Shown one piece after another: positions 55,356 through 63,976 of a stretch of 64,000 bases of DNA (position 1 is its first letter; each line of letters starts with the position of its first letter). A model generated the notes under the pieces. It saw nothing but the letters and a program-made list of their open reading frames with translations, ran no database searches and was not told the origin of the DNA. Origin of the DNA: Pelagomonas calceolata (taxonomy: Eukaryota; Sar; Pelagophyceae; Pelagomonadales; Pelagomonadaceae). The translations under genes were made by a program, and so were the position numbers. The stretch covers positions 2,852,001-2,916,000 of the forward strand of contig CAKKNE010000001.1 of assembly GCA_918797485.1 (NCBI GenBank), written 5' to 3'.

Positions 55356-56372
55356 ATGAAGCTCGCCGTCGCACTGGCGGTCCTCCCCGCGGCCGCGGCG
55401 TTCGTCGGCCCGGCGGCCGCGCCCGCCGAGACGCGGCTGCGGGAGACCAAGGCGGACCTCGAGGCGCTGGCCAAGGAGCTCAACCCGACGGTCGGCTTCT
55501 ACGACCCGCTGGGGCTCAGCTCCCAGAACTTCTGGGGCAAGAGCGAGGAGGAGACCATCGGCTTCCTGCGCCACGCCGAGATCAAGCACGGCCGCGTTGC
55601 GATGGCGGCCTTCTCGGGCTACGTCGTCCAGGCGAACGGCTTCCACTGGCCCTGGGCCATGACCATGGACGGCCGGTCCTTCGACGTCGCCGGCTCGCCG
55701 CCGGAGCAGTGGGACGCGATCCCGCTGAACGCGAAGCTGCAGATCGTCGCGTTCGTCGGCTTCCTCGAGCGCGCCGCGGCGCCCGCCCCGCGCCGCGCCG
55801 CCCCGCCCCGCCCCGCCCGCCGGCCGCCCGCGACGCGCCGGCCGCGCCCGCGCAGGTTCTACAGCGAGATCGCGGGCACGCACTACATGAAGGGCGGCGT
55901 GCCGGGCAAGTACCCCAGCTTCGCCGAGACCGGCTTCGACGCCGTCATGCCCTGTGTGGAAATCAACCAGTGTGTCGGGCGCTCATTTCTCGGCGATGAC
56001 GCGGCCGTGCTGTGCTGGCTCCGTCGAGCGGCGAGGAATCGGCACCGCCACGCCATCGAGCAGGCATCGCGTCGATGGCGTGGAGGTCGACGCGACGATG
56101 CAGCACGAACGCGCCGTAAAATTTTGATTTCCACACAGGTCATGCCCGTCGACCTCTACGACCCCGCCGGCCTCTGGGGCGACATGTCGGCCGAGAAGTC
56201 GAAGCGCGGCCTCGCGGTGGAGATCAACAACGGCCGCGCAGCGATGCTCGGCATCTTCGGCTTCATGGCCGCCTCGAAGGTCGACGGCTCCGTGCCCGCG
56301 CTGTCCTTCATCAAGCCCTACGCGGGCGACTACATGCAGCCCTTCGAGGGGAACTTCGACCTGTTCGCGTAG
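55356..56372 (+). CDS. fucoxanthin chlorophyll a/c-binding light-harvesting protein
   Basis: Three exons: 55,356-55,768, 55,856-55,943 and 56,139-56,372 (244 aa). The N-terminus MKLAVALAVLPAAAAFVGPA is a signal peptide followed by an Ala-Phe site, the bipartite plastid-targeting signal of secondary plastids. First LHC helix: FLRHAEIKHGRVAMAAFSGY, with the Glu-Arg chlorophyll ligands. Third helix: EINNGRAAMLGIFGFMAA. The middle helix spans the first intron (VAFVGFLE-FYSEIAG). It binds pigments in thylakoid membranes. Intron 1 (55,769-55,855) must use a GC donor to restore GFLEFYSE. Intron 2 (55,944-56,138) is an introner. The text AVMPVDLYDPAGLWGD is restored exactly after removal. Confidence 0.95.
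   Translation: MKLAVALAVLPAAAAFVGPAAAPAETRLRETKADLEALAKELNPTVGFYDPLGLSSQNFWGKSEEETIGFLRHAEIKHGRVAMAAFSGYVVQANGFHWPWAMTMDGRSFDVAGSPPEQWDAIPLNAKLQIVAFVGFLERAAAPAPRRAAPPRPARRPPATRRPRPRRFYSEIAGTHYMKGGVPGKYPSFAETGFDAVMPCVEINQCVGRSFLGDDAAVLCWLRRAARNRHRHAIEQASRRWRGGRRDDAARTRRKILISTQVMPVDLYDPAGLWGDMSAEKSKRGLAVEINNGRAAMLGIFGFMAASKVDGSVPALSFIKPYAGDYMQPFEGNFDLFA
55952..56138 (+). mobile_element. introner element in the FCP gene
   Basis: 187-bp element with perfect 15-bp terminal inverted repeats (CTGTGTGGAAATCAA / TTGATTTCCACACAG) and an 8-bp target-site duplication GTCATGCC (55,944-55,951 and 56,139-56,146). The intron runs from the GT of the first duplication to the AG at the element's right end, so the host supplies the 5' site and the element the 3' site. 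An internal inverted repeat (CCACGCCATCGA ... TCGATGGCGTGG) is present. No coding capacity: a non-autonomous DNA-transposon-type intron generator. Confidence 0.93.
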
Positions 56373-56459
56373 GCGGAACCCCCTCAACTTGAACCCTGAG
56401 AAGACGAGTTGGAATAAAGGAGATTAAGAGGGAGAAGGAAGTATCCTAAGATACAGGCC

Positions 56460-57765
56460 CTATCGGCCCCGCCGGCGCTCGCGGCGCGAGCGCGAGCGCG
56501 AGCGCGAGCGCGAGCGGCGGCGGGCGCGCCCACGGTCGCGGCGGCGGCGGCGGCGCTTGCGGCCGCGGGACGCGTCGGAGGAGTCCGAGGACTCGTCCGA
56601 CGACGACGACGTCTCGTCGCGGCGCTTGGCGACGCCCCAGCCGCCGATGCTCGGCGCCGCCGCGAGGCGCTCGCGGTGCTGCGCCTCCCGCGCGGCGCGC
56701 TGCTGCGCCGGGTTCAGGAACGCGAGCGCCGGGTCCGGCCCCGCGGGGGGCGCCGGCGCGCCCCCGCCGGCGCCCGCGCGCGCGAGCGCGGCCAGGACGG
56801 CGGGCGACGTGACGCCGGCGAGGCCGGCCCCGGGCGCGGGGCCGCCCGCCTCGCCGGCGCGCAGCGCCGACGCCTGCGTCGCGCGGAACGCGAGCAGCGC
56901 CGCGGCGGGGTCGCGCGCGCCCGCGGGCGGCAGCGGCGTCGGCTGGTTCGACTGCGCGAAGAGCCGCGGCTGCATGGCCTTCTCGACGCGCAGCGCGGCG
57001 CCGCAGACCATCGTCCCGTTCATCGCCACCGCCGCCTCGGCCGCGGCCGCGTCGAGGAAGTCGACGAAGCCGTAGCGGCCGTCGCCGGCCACGCGCACGT
57101 CGCGCACGCCCCCGATGCACTCGAAGATCTGGCGCAGCACGGCCGGCGACGCGCCGGGGCTCAGGTTGCCCACGTGGATCGTCCGCGAGGGCGCGAGCAG
57201 CGGGTTCGCGTTCTGGGGCACGCCCGTGGACGTCACGGCTGTGCTGCCCATGAGCTGCGCGGCCTCGGAGAAGCCCGCGAACGCGGCGGCGGGCGCGGGC
57301 GCGGTCCCCGGGCCCGCGCCCGGGAGCTCGCCGCCTGCGCGAATCGACCGGTGAGCCGGGCGCGCGCGACAATTCTCGACGACGTCCCTTCTCGGCGAGA
57401 ACGCGGCTGCGTCGGCCGGAACGAGCGGCCGTAGGCCACAACGCCACGCCATCGAGCTGGCGGCGCGTCGATGGCGCGGAGGCCACGATGCAGCACTGGC
57501 GAAGACGCGTCGCGACGCTTTGATTTGTGCACTGCTCGCCGCGGCAGCGCGAGATGACGCCCACGAGGAACGCCGACGGGTTCCGCACGGAGGCCAGGTT
57601 GCTGGCGAGAAATCTGTCGACGACCACGGCCGCGAGCGGCTCGGGCAGCGCGGCGAGGTCCTGGAGGACCTTGGGGTCGAGCGCGTTCGCCTCGATCAGG
57701 CCGGCGTCGACGGCGCCCTGCAGCCGGGCAGCGAGGGCCGGGGGGAGGCTGCTGTTGCCAAACAT
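56460..57765 (-). CDS. RRM and RS-domain RNA-binding protein (SR-type splicing factor)
   Basis: Two exons, 57,765-57,543 and 57,334-56,460, give 365 aa. The N-terminus (AVDAGLIEANALDPKVLQDL, then NPSAFLVGVISR) resembles the acidic/NURR helical domain seen in hnRNP Q-type and many algal RNA-binding proteins. An RRM follows (RTIHVGNLSPGASPAVLRQI as RNP2 region, GRYGFVDFLDAAAAEAAVAM as RNP1). Then comes an Ala/Pro-rich region and a C-terminal Ser-acidic plus RS/Arg-rich tail. Nuclear pre-mRNA splicing is the inferred role. The Met at 57,765 is chosen because the frame upstream starts with a non-ATG codon. The intron is a diverged introner with a GC donor. Confidence 0.85.
57335..57534 (-). mobile_element. 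diverged introner element in the RRM/RS gene
   Basis: 200-bp insert flanked by the 8-bp direct repeat GCGGCGAG as read on the minus strand (57,535-57,542 and 57,327-57,334). Ends are diverged relatives of the other introners (CAGTGCACAAATCAAAG at the 5' end, GCGCAG at the 3' end). The interior (GCCATCGACGCG..., CTCGATGGCGTGGCG) is homologous to the FCP introner but in the opposite orientation relative to the gene. The intron begins with GC from the duplication, so it is a GC-AG intron. More mutated than its relatives, hence older. Confidence 0.85.
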
Positions 57766-59225
57766 CCAATACGCGTATACGGCGGTCTTACTAGGCAGGC
57801 GGCGAAGAGCCAAAGCTTGTCGAGAGCGGTTTTTACTTCTTCCGCGTCCGGCTTCCCGCGATCGCTTCGAGGTAGGCGCGGTTTTTACTTAGCCAAACAA
57901 CCAGAGCTCGACGGCGGCGATTCCTGGTCTGCCTCGCGCCCTCCTGGCTCAAGGACAACCACGACCGGACGCAGCAGTCGCTGGAGTCGCTGGCGGCGCG
58001 CGGCGTGACGCCCTAGGTCCCTTCCCCTGTCGAGTTGTGCCTCCCTTAGAGACGATGTGGCGCACTACTGTGGTGCCGCTTGGTGCGTCTGGGACTCACG
58101 TGCGGCAAAAATAGCGGACAGGGCAGCAGAGCATCTCTATTTTAGCCTGCGGTGCCTGCGAAATCCGACGACGATTCGTGCTCTCCAGCTCTAAATCGCA
58201 GACAGCCATCTGCACACGAGCAGACGCGCGATGGCCCAGCCGAACCGGCCGACGCGCATAGAAGATGTGGACCTCGGCGCTGATGAGTTCAGCTGGATAA
58301 ATAACTCCAAAAGAAATAAGAAAGGCGTCATGAACAAAATCAAGGAGTGCTACGTCGCGGGCGTCGACATCAGGAGGCCGCCCGCCGGGCGGCCTCTATG
58401 TCCGACTGGCGGCCTGGGCATCGGGCCAGTTTGTTAGCGAGGCGCTCGGGGCTGATGTTTAGGGAGTGCCGTGCGTCGGAACAGTACAACAACGACCCGA
58501 GAACTATCGCCCTGCGTGCCAATGAAGGGTACATGCAGGCGACCTGCGGGTCGCCGCTCCAGCGAGCATACCCACGCCACTTGGTGCCAAGCTAAGTCTT
58601 AACAAACCTCAAGTAGTCGCAGGTGGACGACGACGCGATGCGATAGATGCCCGGCGCCGGCTTGTGTGTGCGTGTGTGCGCGTGCGCGTGCGCGAAGATG
58701 TCTTCGCCGCCGGCGCGGGGCACCTCCCGGAATCGAAGGCCGTGCGCATCGCGATCTCGGACGCGTGCGCAACCGTGTGGCCAGCGCCGTGGTCGGGGTG
58801 CTAGCAGTACCCCCCGCCCGCGTAACGTAACAACCCTGTGCCTCCGGCCCACCAGGAACTTGGCAAGAAGACTCGGACGAACCGGGGATATATGCGAGTG
58901 CAACCCCCAGGCAGGCACTGGCAGGCAAGCCTAGCCGGCTTTCGGGAAGCCGCGCCCCGGGGCGAAGCCTAGCCCACTGAAGCCTAACCCACTAGCCGCC
59001 CCTGCAGCACGTCGAATCGCGCGCAGAAGGACTGGGCCCAGCAGCGCACCGGAACTCTACAAAGCGCGCTCTCAACGGCCACACTCGCGACGGCAAACAA
59101 GCTCAGCGGATTGGGGCGCCCCGAATTCCGTGCGGAGTTTGGACTGCTCGAAACCCGTGCGGAGTTTGGACGAACGCGCGGACTACCCATGGGGGTGCAC
59201 TGGGCATTCCTTTAGTGAAGTGGAC
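57766..59225. other. intergenic with one short ORF
   Basis: An open frame 58,231-58,437 begins MAQPNRPTRIEDVDLGADEF SWINNSKRNK and looks protein-like for about 50 residues. It may be a first exon of an unfinished or decayed gene (a further frame runs to 58,595). Nothing else is supported in this stretch. Confidence 0.4.
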
Positions 59226-59840
59226 CTAGGCGTCGGGCGGCGCGTAGTCCGCGGACAGGATCGACTCGACGAGGGCGTCGAGGGCACCACCGCCGTCGGG
59301 CGCGGCGCCCGGGCCGTCGGCGGCTGACGGCTCGTCGTCGTCGTCGAAGATGGCGCTGAACGTGCCCGCGTCGACGTCCTCCTCGTCGAGCCCGTCGGAG
59401 GCGGCCGCGGGCTCGCCCGCGCCGCGGCGCAGGCGCAGCGTCACGGACCCTTCCCGCGCGCGGATCAGGCCCTCGACGCGGTCGAGCCCCGCGCCCTCGC
59501 ACCGCCAGACGCCGGCGCCGAAGACGGCCGAGACGCCTATGATTTCGTCGCCGGGCGCGACGCCGGCGGCCGCCGCGCAGCCGCCCGCGCGGCAGCCCTG
59601 CACGAGCACGCGGCCGTTCGCCCCCTCCTGCACCGTCACGCCCAGCGGCCGCGTGAGCTCGACCTCCAGTTCGTCGTCCGCGAGGCCGGCGGCGACGTCT
59701 TCCTTCGCCCCGCCGCCGAATAGGCCGTGGAGCGGGGCGGGGCGCGCCGAGCCTCGTCGCCAGCGCGAGGCGGCTGTTTCGGTGGCGGGTATCACGTAGG
59801 CCGCAGTGGCGAGCACGCTGCAAGCGTGAGTAATCCTCAT
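59226..59840 (-). CDS. PDZ-domain protein, probably plastid-targeted
   Basis: 204-aa open frame (ATG at 59,840). The N-terminus (MRITHACSVLATAAYVIPAT) is signal-peptide-like, followed by an Arg/Ala-rich stretch and LHGLFGGGAKED, a composition common at mature N-termini of proteins of secondary plastids. The middle is a PDZ-like domain: LEVELTRPLGVTVQEGANGR, VLVQGCRAGGCAAAAGVAPG, DEIIGVSAVFG. The tail is acidic (EEDVDAGTFSAIFDDDDE). Such proteins in diatoms are of unknown function; a thylakoid or envelope role is only a guess. Single exon. Confidence 0.6.
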   Translation of the reverse strand: MRITHACSVLATAAYVIPATETAASRWRRGSARPAPLHGLFGGGAKEDVAAGLADDELEVELTRPLGVTVQEGANGRVLVQGCRAGGCAAAAGVAPGDEIIGVSAVFGAGVWRCEGAGLDRVEGLIRAREGSVTLRLRRGAGEPAAASDGLDEEDVDAGTFSAIFDDDDEPSAADGPGAAPDGGGALDALVESILSADYAPPDA

Positions 59841-60205
59841 AGTCCCGCGCCGCGTAAAGACCTAAAGACCGGCAGTCTCACGCAAACAGCTTGTGTCGCG
59901 GTCTCTAAAGACCCTACGGCGTAAAGACACGGTGCCTAAGCTTCCTCTACGGCACAGTTGTTTAGGCGCAACCGCGTAAAGACCTGACACCTCTCTACGG
60001 CGTGCAGGAGTCGGAATCAAACAAGTAAAGTGGCTAGTAGGATGCAGGAACCGCAAACACACAAAGCGGGTCTTCCGGCTGAAAAGAGACTCCAACGAGA
60101 AGCTAGAGTACGTAAGCCACTAGGAATAGCAGGCGGTGAATACAGGCCGCGTGACGGCACGCCACAAAAAAGACAACCACTCGCGAACGTATACTCACCG
60201 AGACG

Positions 60206-60640
60206 ATGGCCCTCGCGGGCCAGCCCGCGGACGACGCCGCCACGCTCGCCTTCGGGCCCGAGTTCCCGCTGGACAGCTGCGAGTGCCTCTCGGACGCGGA
60301 GGTCACGACGATCCTCGACACGCACCTGCGCAGCTCGGCCGCGGCCGACCGGCCGTTCCCGCGCAAGGCCCTGGAGTACGCGCGGCGCAACGTGGGCGCG
60401 CGGCCGCTCGAGGCGGTGAAGACCGAGGCCGTGCACGTGCGGCAAGCGCTGCAGGACCTGGACTTCGAGGGCACGGACGCCGGCGCGCTCCACGTCTTCG
60501 AGGTCGCCGCGATCACCAATCTGATGGGCCGGGACTCGGAGCCCGAGGAGGCCCGGGCCCTGGTGCCCAGCCTCCGCCGCTACGACGACGACCAGCTCGG
60601 GCGCATCCTCGCGGCCGCCGCTGGCGCGCGACAAAACTAA
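60206..60640 (+). CDS. RPB4: RNA polymerase II subunit RPB4
   Basis: 144-aa protein with the Rpb4/HRDC-like pattern: FPLDSCECLSDAEVTTILDT at the N-terminus, KALEYARRNVGAR in the middle, and the family end helix pattern ALHVFEVAAITNLMGRDSEP followed by ALVPSLRRYDDDQLGRILAA. Rpb4 forms the stalk of RNA polymerase II with Rpb7. RPC9 (the Pol III counterpart) is the alternative, but the ALVPSL...DDDQL...IL ending favours RPB4. Single exon, GC-rich. Confidence 0.8.
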   Translation: MALAGQPADDAATLAFGPEFPLDSCECLSDAEVTTILDTHLRSSAAADRPFPRKALEYARRNVGARPLEAVKTEAVHVRQALQDLDFEGTDAGALHVFEVAAITNLMGRDSEPEEARALVPSLRRYDDDQLGRILAAAAGARQN

Positions 60641-60677
60641 TAATAAATAATAAATTAATTATGGCGGCGGCCGGGTA

Positions 60678-60769
60678 GCTAGGCGGCCTAGCTCTAAGCA
60701 AAGCAATTATTAAGGAAGCCCCCGCGGCGGGGACCTCGCGGCTAGGCAGCCTAGCTCTAAGCAAAGCAA
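60678..60769 (+). repeat. 29-bp dispersed motif, copies 2 and 3
   Basis: Two copies (60,678-60,706 and 60,741-60,769) of GCTAGGC(G/A)GCCTAGC then TCTAAGCAAAGCAA, also present once at 38,889. They lie just 3' of RPB4. Unknown role. Confidence 0.65.
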
Positions 60770-60846
60770 GACCTAAAAAAGGAACAAGCTCCTAGTAAGA
60801 GCCTTCTCCCTGCTCGGTCAGGATGCCCAACCGGAGCTAGTAAATA

Positions 60847-61182
60847 AAAAAGGTATGAACCACTTCAGGGTCACCTGCCCTGAGGGCAGCTAACCCTGGA
60901 GGAGTTCATGCCTTTTTCCCTGCCGGGGGCTGCTCCGCAAGGGTGCCAAATCCGGCGTGGGGGGTGATGGTTCGGGTTTAAGACTTTTTGATTCTTATAA
61001 ACCACTGATTTCGGGTTTTGGGGATGGTTTATAAGAATCAAAAAGTCTTAAACCCGAACCATCACCCCCCACGCCGGATTTGGCACCCTTGCGGAGCAGC
61101 CCCCGGCAGGGAAAAAGGCATGAACTCCTCCAGGGTTAGCTGCCCTCAGGGCAGGTGACCCTGAAGTGGTTCATACCTTTTT
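60847..61182. repeat. perfect 158-bp inverted repeat with 20-bp loop
   Basis: The left arm 60,847-61,004 is base-for-base the reverse complement of the right arm 61,025-61,182, as far as I can check by eye. The loop is 61,005-61,024. Ends are AAAAAGGTATGAACC / GGTTCATACCTTTTT, with A/T-rich flanks (AAATAAA left, AATAAATA right). No coding capacity. It has the form of a foldback element or MITE, and a transcript would make a long perfect hairpin. Confidence 0.93.
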
Positions 61183-61252
61183 AATAAATAATTCAAGTTG
61201 GAAGGAATATCCTAAAGGAAAAGGACATACACCAAGCCTCTTCTAACGCGCA

Positions 61253-62889
61253 TCACTCCCCCAGCCGCGCGACGACGCACGTGATGTCGTCCCGGTACAG
61301 GCCCTCGGCGTCGCGCCACCGTTGGGCGGCTAGGTCCACGAGCGCGCGGCAGGCGTCCGCGCACGCCTCGGGCCCGCCCTGGTCGAGCTGGGCCCCGACG
61401 AGCGCGGCCGCCTCGTCGCTCCCCACGAACTCCCAGACGCCGTCGCTCGCGGCCTGTGTGGAAATCAAAATTTTACGGCGCGTTCGTGCTGAACCGTCGC
61501 GTCGTCCTCCACGCCATCGACGCGACGCCTGCTCGATGGCGTGGCGGTGCCGGTTCGTCACCGCTCGACGGAGCCGGCACGGCCGCGTCATCGCCGAGAA
61601 ATGACTTAGTGAAGAATTGTCGGGTGCACCCGACGCACTGGTTGATTTCCACACAGCTCGCGGCCACGAGCGCCGCGTCGCGCGCCACGTCGACGGCGTG
61701 TCTTCGCACCTCGGCGTCGCTCACGACGCCCACGCGCTTGGCCGCGCCGTCGCCGAGGCTCCGCGACATGGCCAGCCCGACGCGCGTCCGCTTCGCGTCG
61801 AGCCAGACGCGCGCGCTCAGGCCCGGCGCGGGCGGGTCGCTCACGAAGCCGCCGGCCGCCTCGACGCGGCGCCGCTCGTCGGGCAGGTCCGGGTTGTGGT
61901 CGCGGCTGAGCGGCGCCGCCTCGAAGCCCGCGCCGGCGCGCCGCACGACGACGGCCCGCGAGTCGCCCGCGTTGCCGCAGACGAGCGTGCCGCCGAGGCG
62001 CACGACGACGACGGCCGTCGTGCCCGAGTAGGTCGACTCGACGGCCGAGGCCGCGAGCGCCGCGTCGGCCTCGCGGAAGGCCGCCGCGAGCGCGGCCTCG
62101 CAGGCCGCCGCGCCGGCGTCCGCGGCCACGGCCCGCTCGAGGGCCGCGACGACCGCGCGCGTGCAGAACTCGGCCACCTGCTCGCCGTGCTCGCCGTGGC
62201 CGTCGAAGACGCCGTACAGGGCCCGCCGCGGCGACCCGCCGAAGGGCTGCACGACGACGCCCCGGTCCTGATTAATCTTGGCCACGCTGCCCACGGCAGC
62301 GCCGACCGCGCGCGGCTCGATGCCGTGGTACGTGAGCGCGCCGACGGCGGCGGCGGGCCACGGCTGCGCGGGCGCCGCCGGCCGCAGCGGGTCGTAGGCC
62401 GGGCTGCGGAACTCGACGCTCGCCGCCGCCTCCGCCCCGGCGCCGGCGCCGGCGCCGGCGCCGGCGTCGGCGCCCGCCCCGGCCGGCGCCGTCGCGTAAC
62501 TTAGGCGCCGGCGCCGGAATGTCTCGGGGTCGGCCACGACGCCGCGCGCGGCGGCCTCGAACGCCTCCACCAGCGCGGGGCGCTCGCCCTCGGCCGCCTC
62601 CGCCCACGCCCGATCGCCGCCGCGGCTCTCGTAGAGGTCGTCGAGCCGCGCCTCGACGAGGGCGCGCCGCTCGCCGGAGAGGGCCTCGAGCCCGAGCCGC
62701 GTCCGCAGCGCCGTCACCTGTGTGGAAATCAAATTTCAGACGCCCCACCCATCGACGCGACGTTGTCCCCTTAGCTGCGTCTGCTCTATCCCCGTATATC
62801 TGCGGCAGCACGAACCTAACTCACTGGTTGATTTCCACACAGGCCGCTACCACGGTCTCGTCGGCGCGGGCGCTCGCCGCCGCGCCCAT
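61253..62889 (-). CDS. PP2C-type protein phosphatase
   Basis: Three exons (62,889-62,851, 62,717-61,665, 61,453-61,253) give 430 aa. The first exon encodes MGAAASARADETV, a plausible N-myristoylation signal. The catalytic domain starts near residue 145 and keeps the metal motifs: VFDGHG (about 184), SGTTAVVV, GNAGDSRAVV (about 264), LAMSRSLGD, ASDGVWEFV (about 368) and the final RDDITCVVARL. A Gly/Ala dipeptide repeat precedes the domain. It dephosphorylates Ser/Thr with Mn/Mg; substrate unknown, membrane attachment inferred. Both introns are introners; removing them restores ALVAASDGVWEF exactly. Confidence 0.92.
61454..61656 (-). mobile_element. introner element in PP2C (second intron)
   Basis: 203-bp element with intact 15-bp terminal inverted repeats and a perfect 8-bp duplication (GCCGCGAG on the gene strand; 61,657-61,664 and 61,446-61,453). 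Similar to the FCP introner through most of its length and in the same orientation relative to its gene. The 5' splice site is the GC at the start of the duplication, giving a GC-AG intron 61,454-61,664. Probably young. Confidence 0.93.
62718..62842 (-). mobile_element. short introner element in PP2C (first intron)
   Basis: 125-bp element with intact terminal inverted repeats but a shorter, mostly different interior. Flanks GTAGCGGC (5' on the gene strand, 62,843-62,850) and GTGACGGC (3', 62,710-62,717) match at 6 of 8 bases, so the duplication has changed or this is not a simple insertion. The donor is GT from the 5' flank. Intron 62,718-62,850. Confidence 0.87.
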
Positions 62890-63466
62890 CCCGAGGCTGC
62901 CCCGCGACCGCGACGCTCGGGCGCGTACGAAGTCGGCGGGCCGCCGACAAGGAGCGGACCTGCCGGGACCTGCCGCGCGGCGCGCAAGCAGCGCCGGAGA
63001 TTGGCGCGTGCGAAGGAGGAGAAGCAGGGGTCAGACGACTAGTGGCCGGCCCCAGGGACCAGTTTTTTTTTGTGTGTGCTCTAGATTTTCAATTCAATCC
63101 AAAACGGGTTTGCTTGAGAGTGCTTTTGCCTTGCTGCTTCGGCTTTGAGTGCTCGCCGAGATCCGAGCTCGCTGTTTCCACAGCCTAGTTAAACAGCAAC
63201 GCCGACCTTTTACTCTGCTGTGCTTCTTCCTGGCTCGGCCGTGCATCGCCCCGTCAATTAGCGTGTCGCGTGAGAGTGGGCGAAACGCGCGACCAGGAGA
63301 CGCTGTTTGGGCGTACCTGTCGAGCACATTTGGCTGCAGAGGAGACTAAGGCCAAAGATAAATCACGGCGATTGAGCCCCGAGAGCTCGCGGTTTTCTAC
63401 GTCGACAGCAACACGAGAGACAGCATACAAAGTACTAGCGTACAAAACTACAGCTGACTTACGTCG

Positions 63467-63976
63467 ATGGAGCGCTCGCGCGACCGAGCGCGTGGCGAAC
63501 GGCACCGGTCGCGCTCCCGGTCGCGGCGGCACGAGCGCTCCCGAAGGCGCCGCCGACGTTCTCCCTCGTCGTCGTCTTCGTCGTCGTCCTCGTCGTCCTC
63601 GTCGTCGGGGTCCGAGGCCGCGCTCTACGAGGGCTTCCACAGCGACTCGGACGACCAGGACGACCGCGCGGTGGCGTGGATGCGGCGCTTCGGCCGCAAG
63701 GCGCACCTCGAACCGCGGCGGCCGGCGCCCATCCGCGGCGACTCGCTGCTCGAGGTCGTCAAGTCGGCGCAGCGCCTGAACGTCGTGGGCAAGTACGGCA
63801 ACTGGGACGATTACTTACGCTTCCTCCATCGGCACAGCCGTCGGTGCCGGCCACCTCCAGGACGTCGTCCAGACGAGCAAACCCAGTTTCTTTTGCGAAA
63901 CTTTTTACGCACGCTGCACGCCACCGACCGGCGTGGCCTCGTGGACCGGATCATCCGCGAGCACCGGGACGTCTGA
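63467..63976 (+). CDS. Arg/Ser-rich protein, unknown
   Basis: 169-aa open frame. The N-terminus is an RS-like tract (MERSRDRARGERHRSRSRSR) followed by a poly-Ser run, then a compact conserved-looking part: ALYEGFHSDSDDQDDRAVAW, LLEVVKSAQRLNVVGKYGNW, FLLRNFLRTLHATDRRGLVD. RS tracts are typical of splicing-related nuclear proteins. No family was recognised for the C-terminal part. Single exon; the stop is 24 bases from the window's right end. Confidence 0.6.
   Translation: MERSRDRARGERHRSRSRSRRHERSRRRRRRSPSSSSSSSSSSSSSSGSEAALYEGFHSDSDDQDDRAVAWMRRFGRKAHLEPRRPAPIRGDSLLEVVKSAQRLNVVGKYGNWDDYLRFLHRHSRRCRPPPGRRPDEQTQFLLRNFLRTLHATDRRGLVDRIIREHRDV

Noticed and set aside
56557-57434. Plus-strand frames opposite the RRM/RS gene
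   Set aside because: Shadows of the Arg-rich, GC-rich minus-strand coding sequence.
61617-62504. 295-codon plus-strand frame opposite PP2C
   Set aside because: Shadow frame; the minus strand carries all PP2C catalytic motifs.
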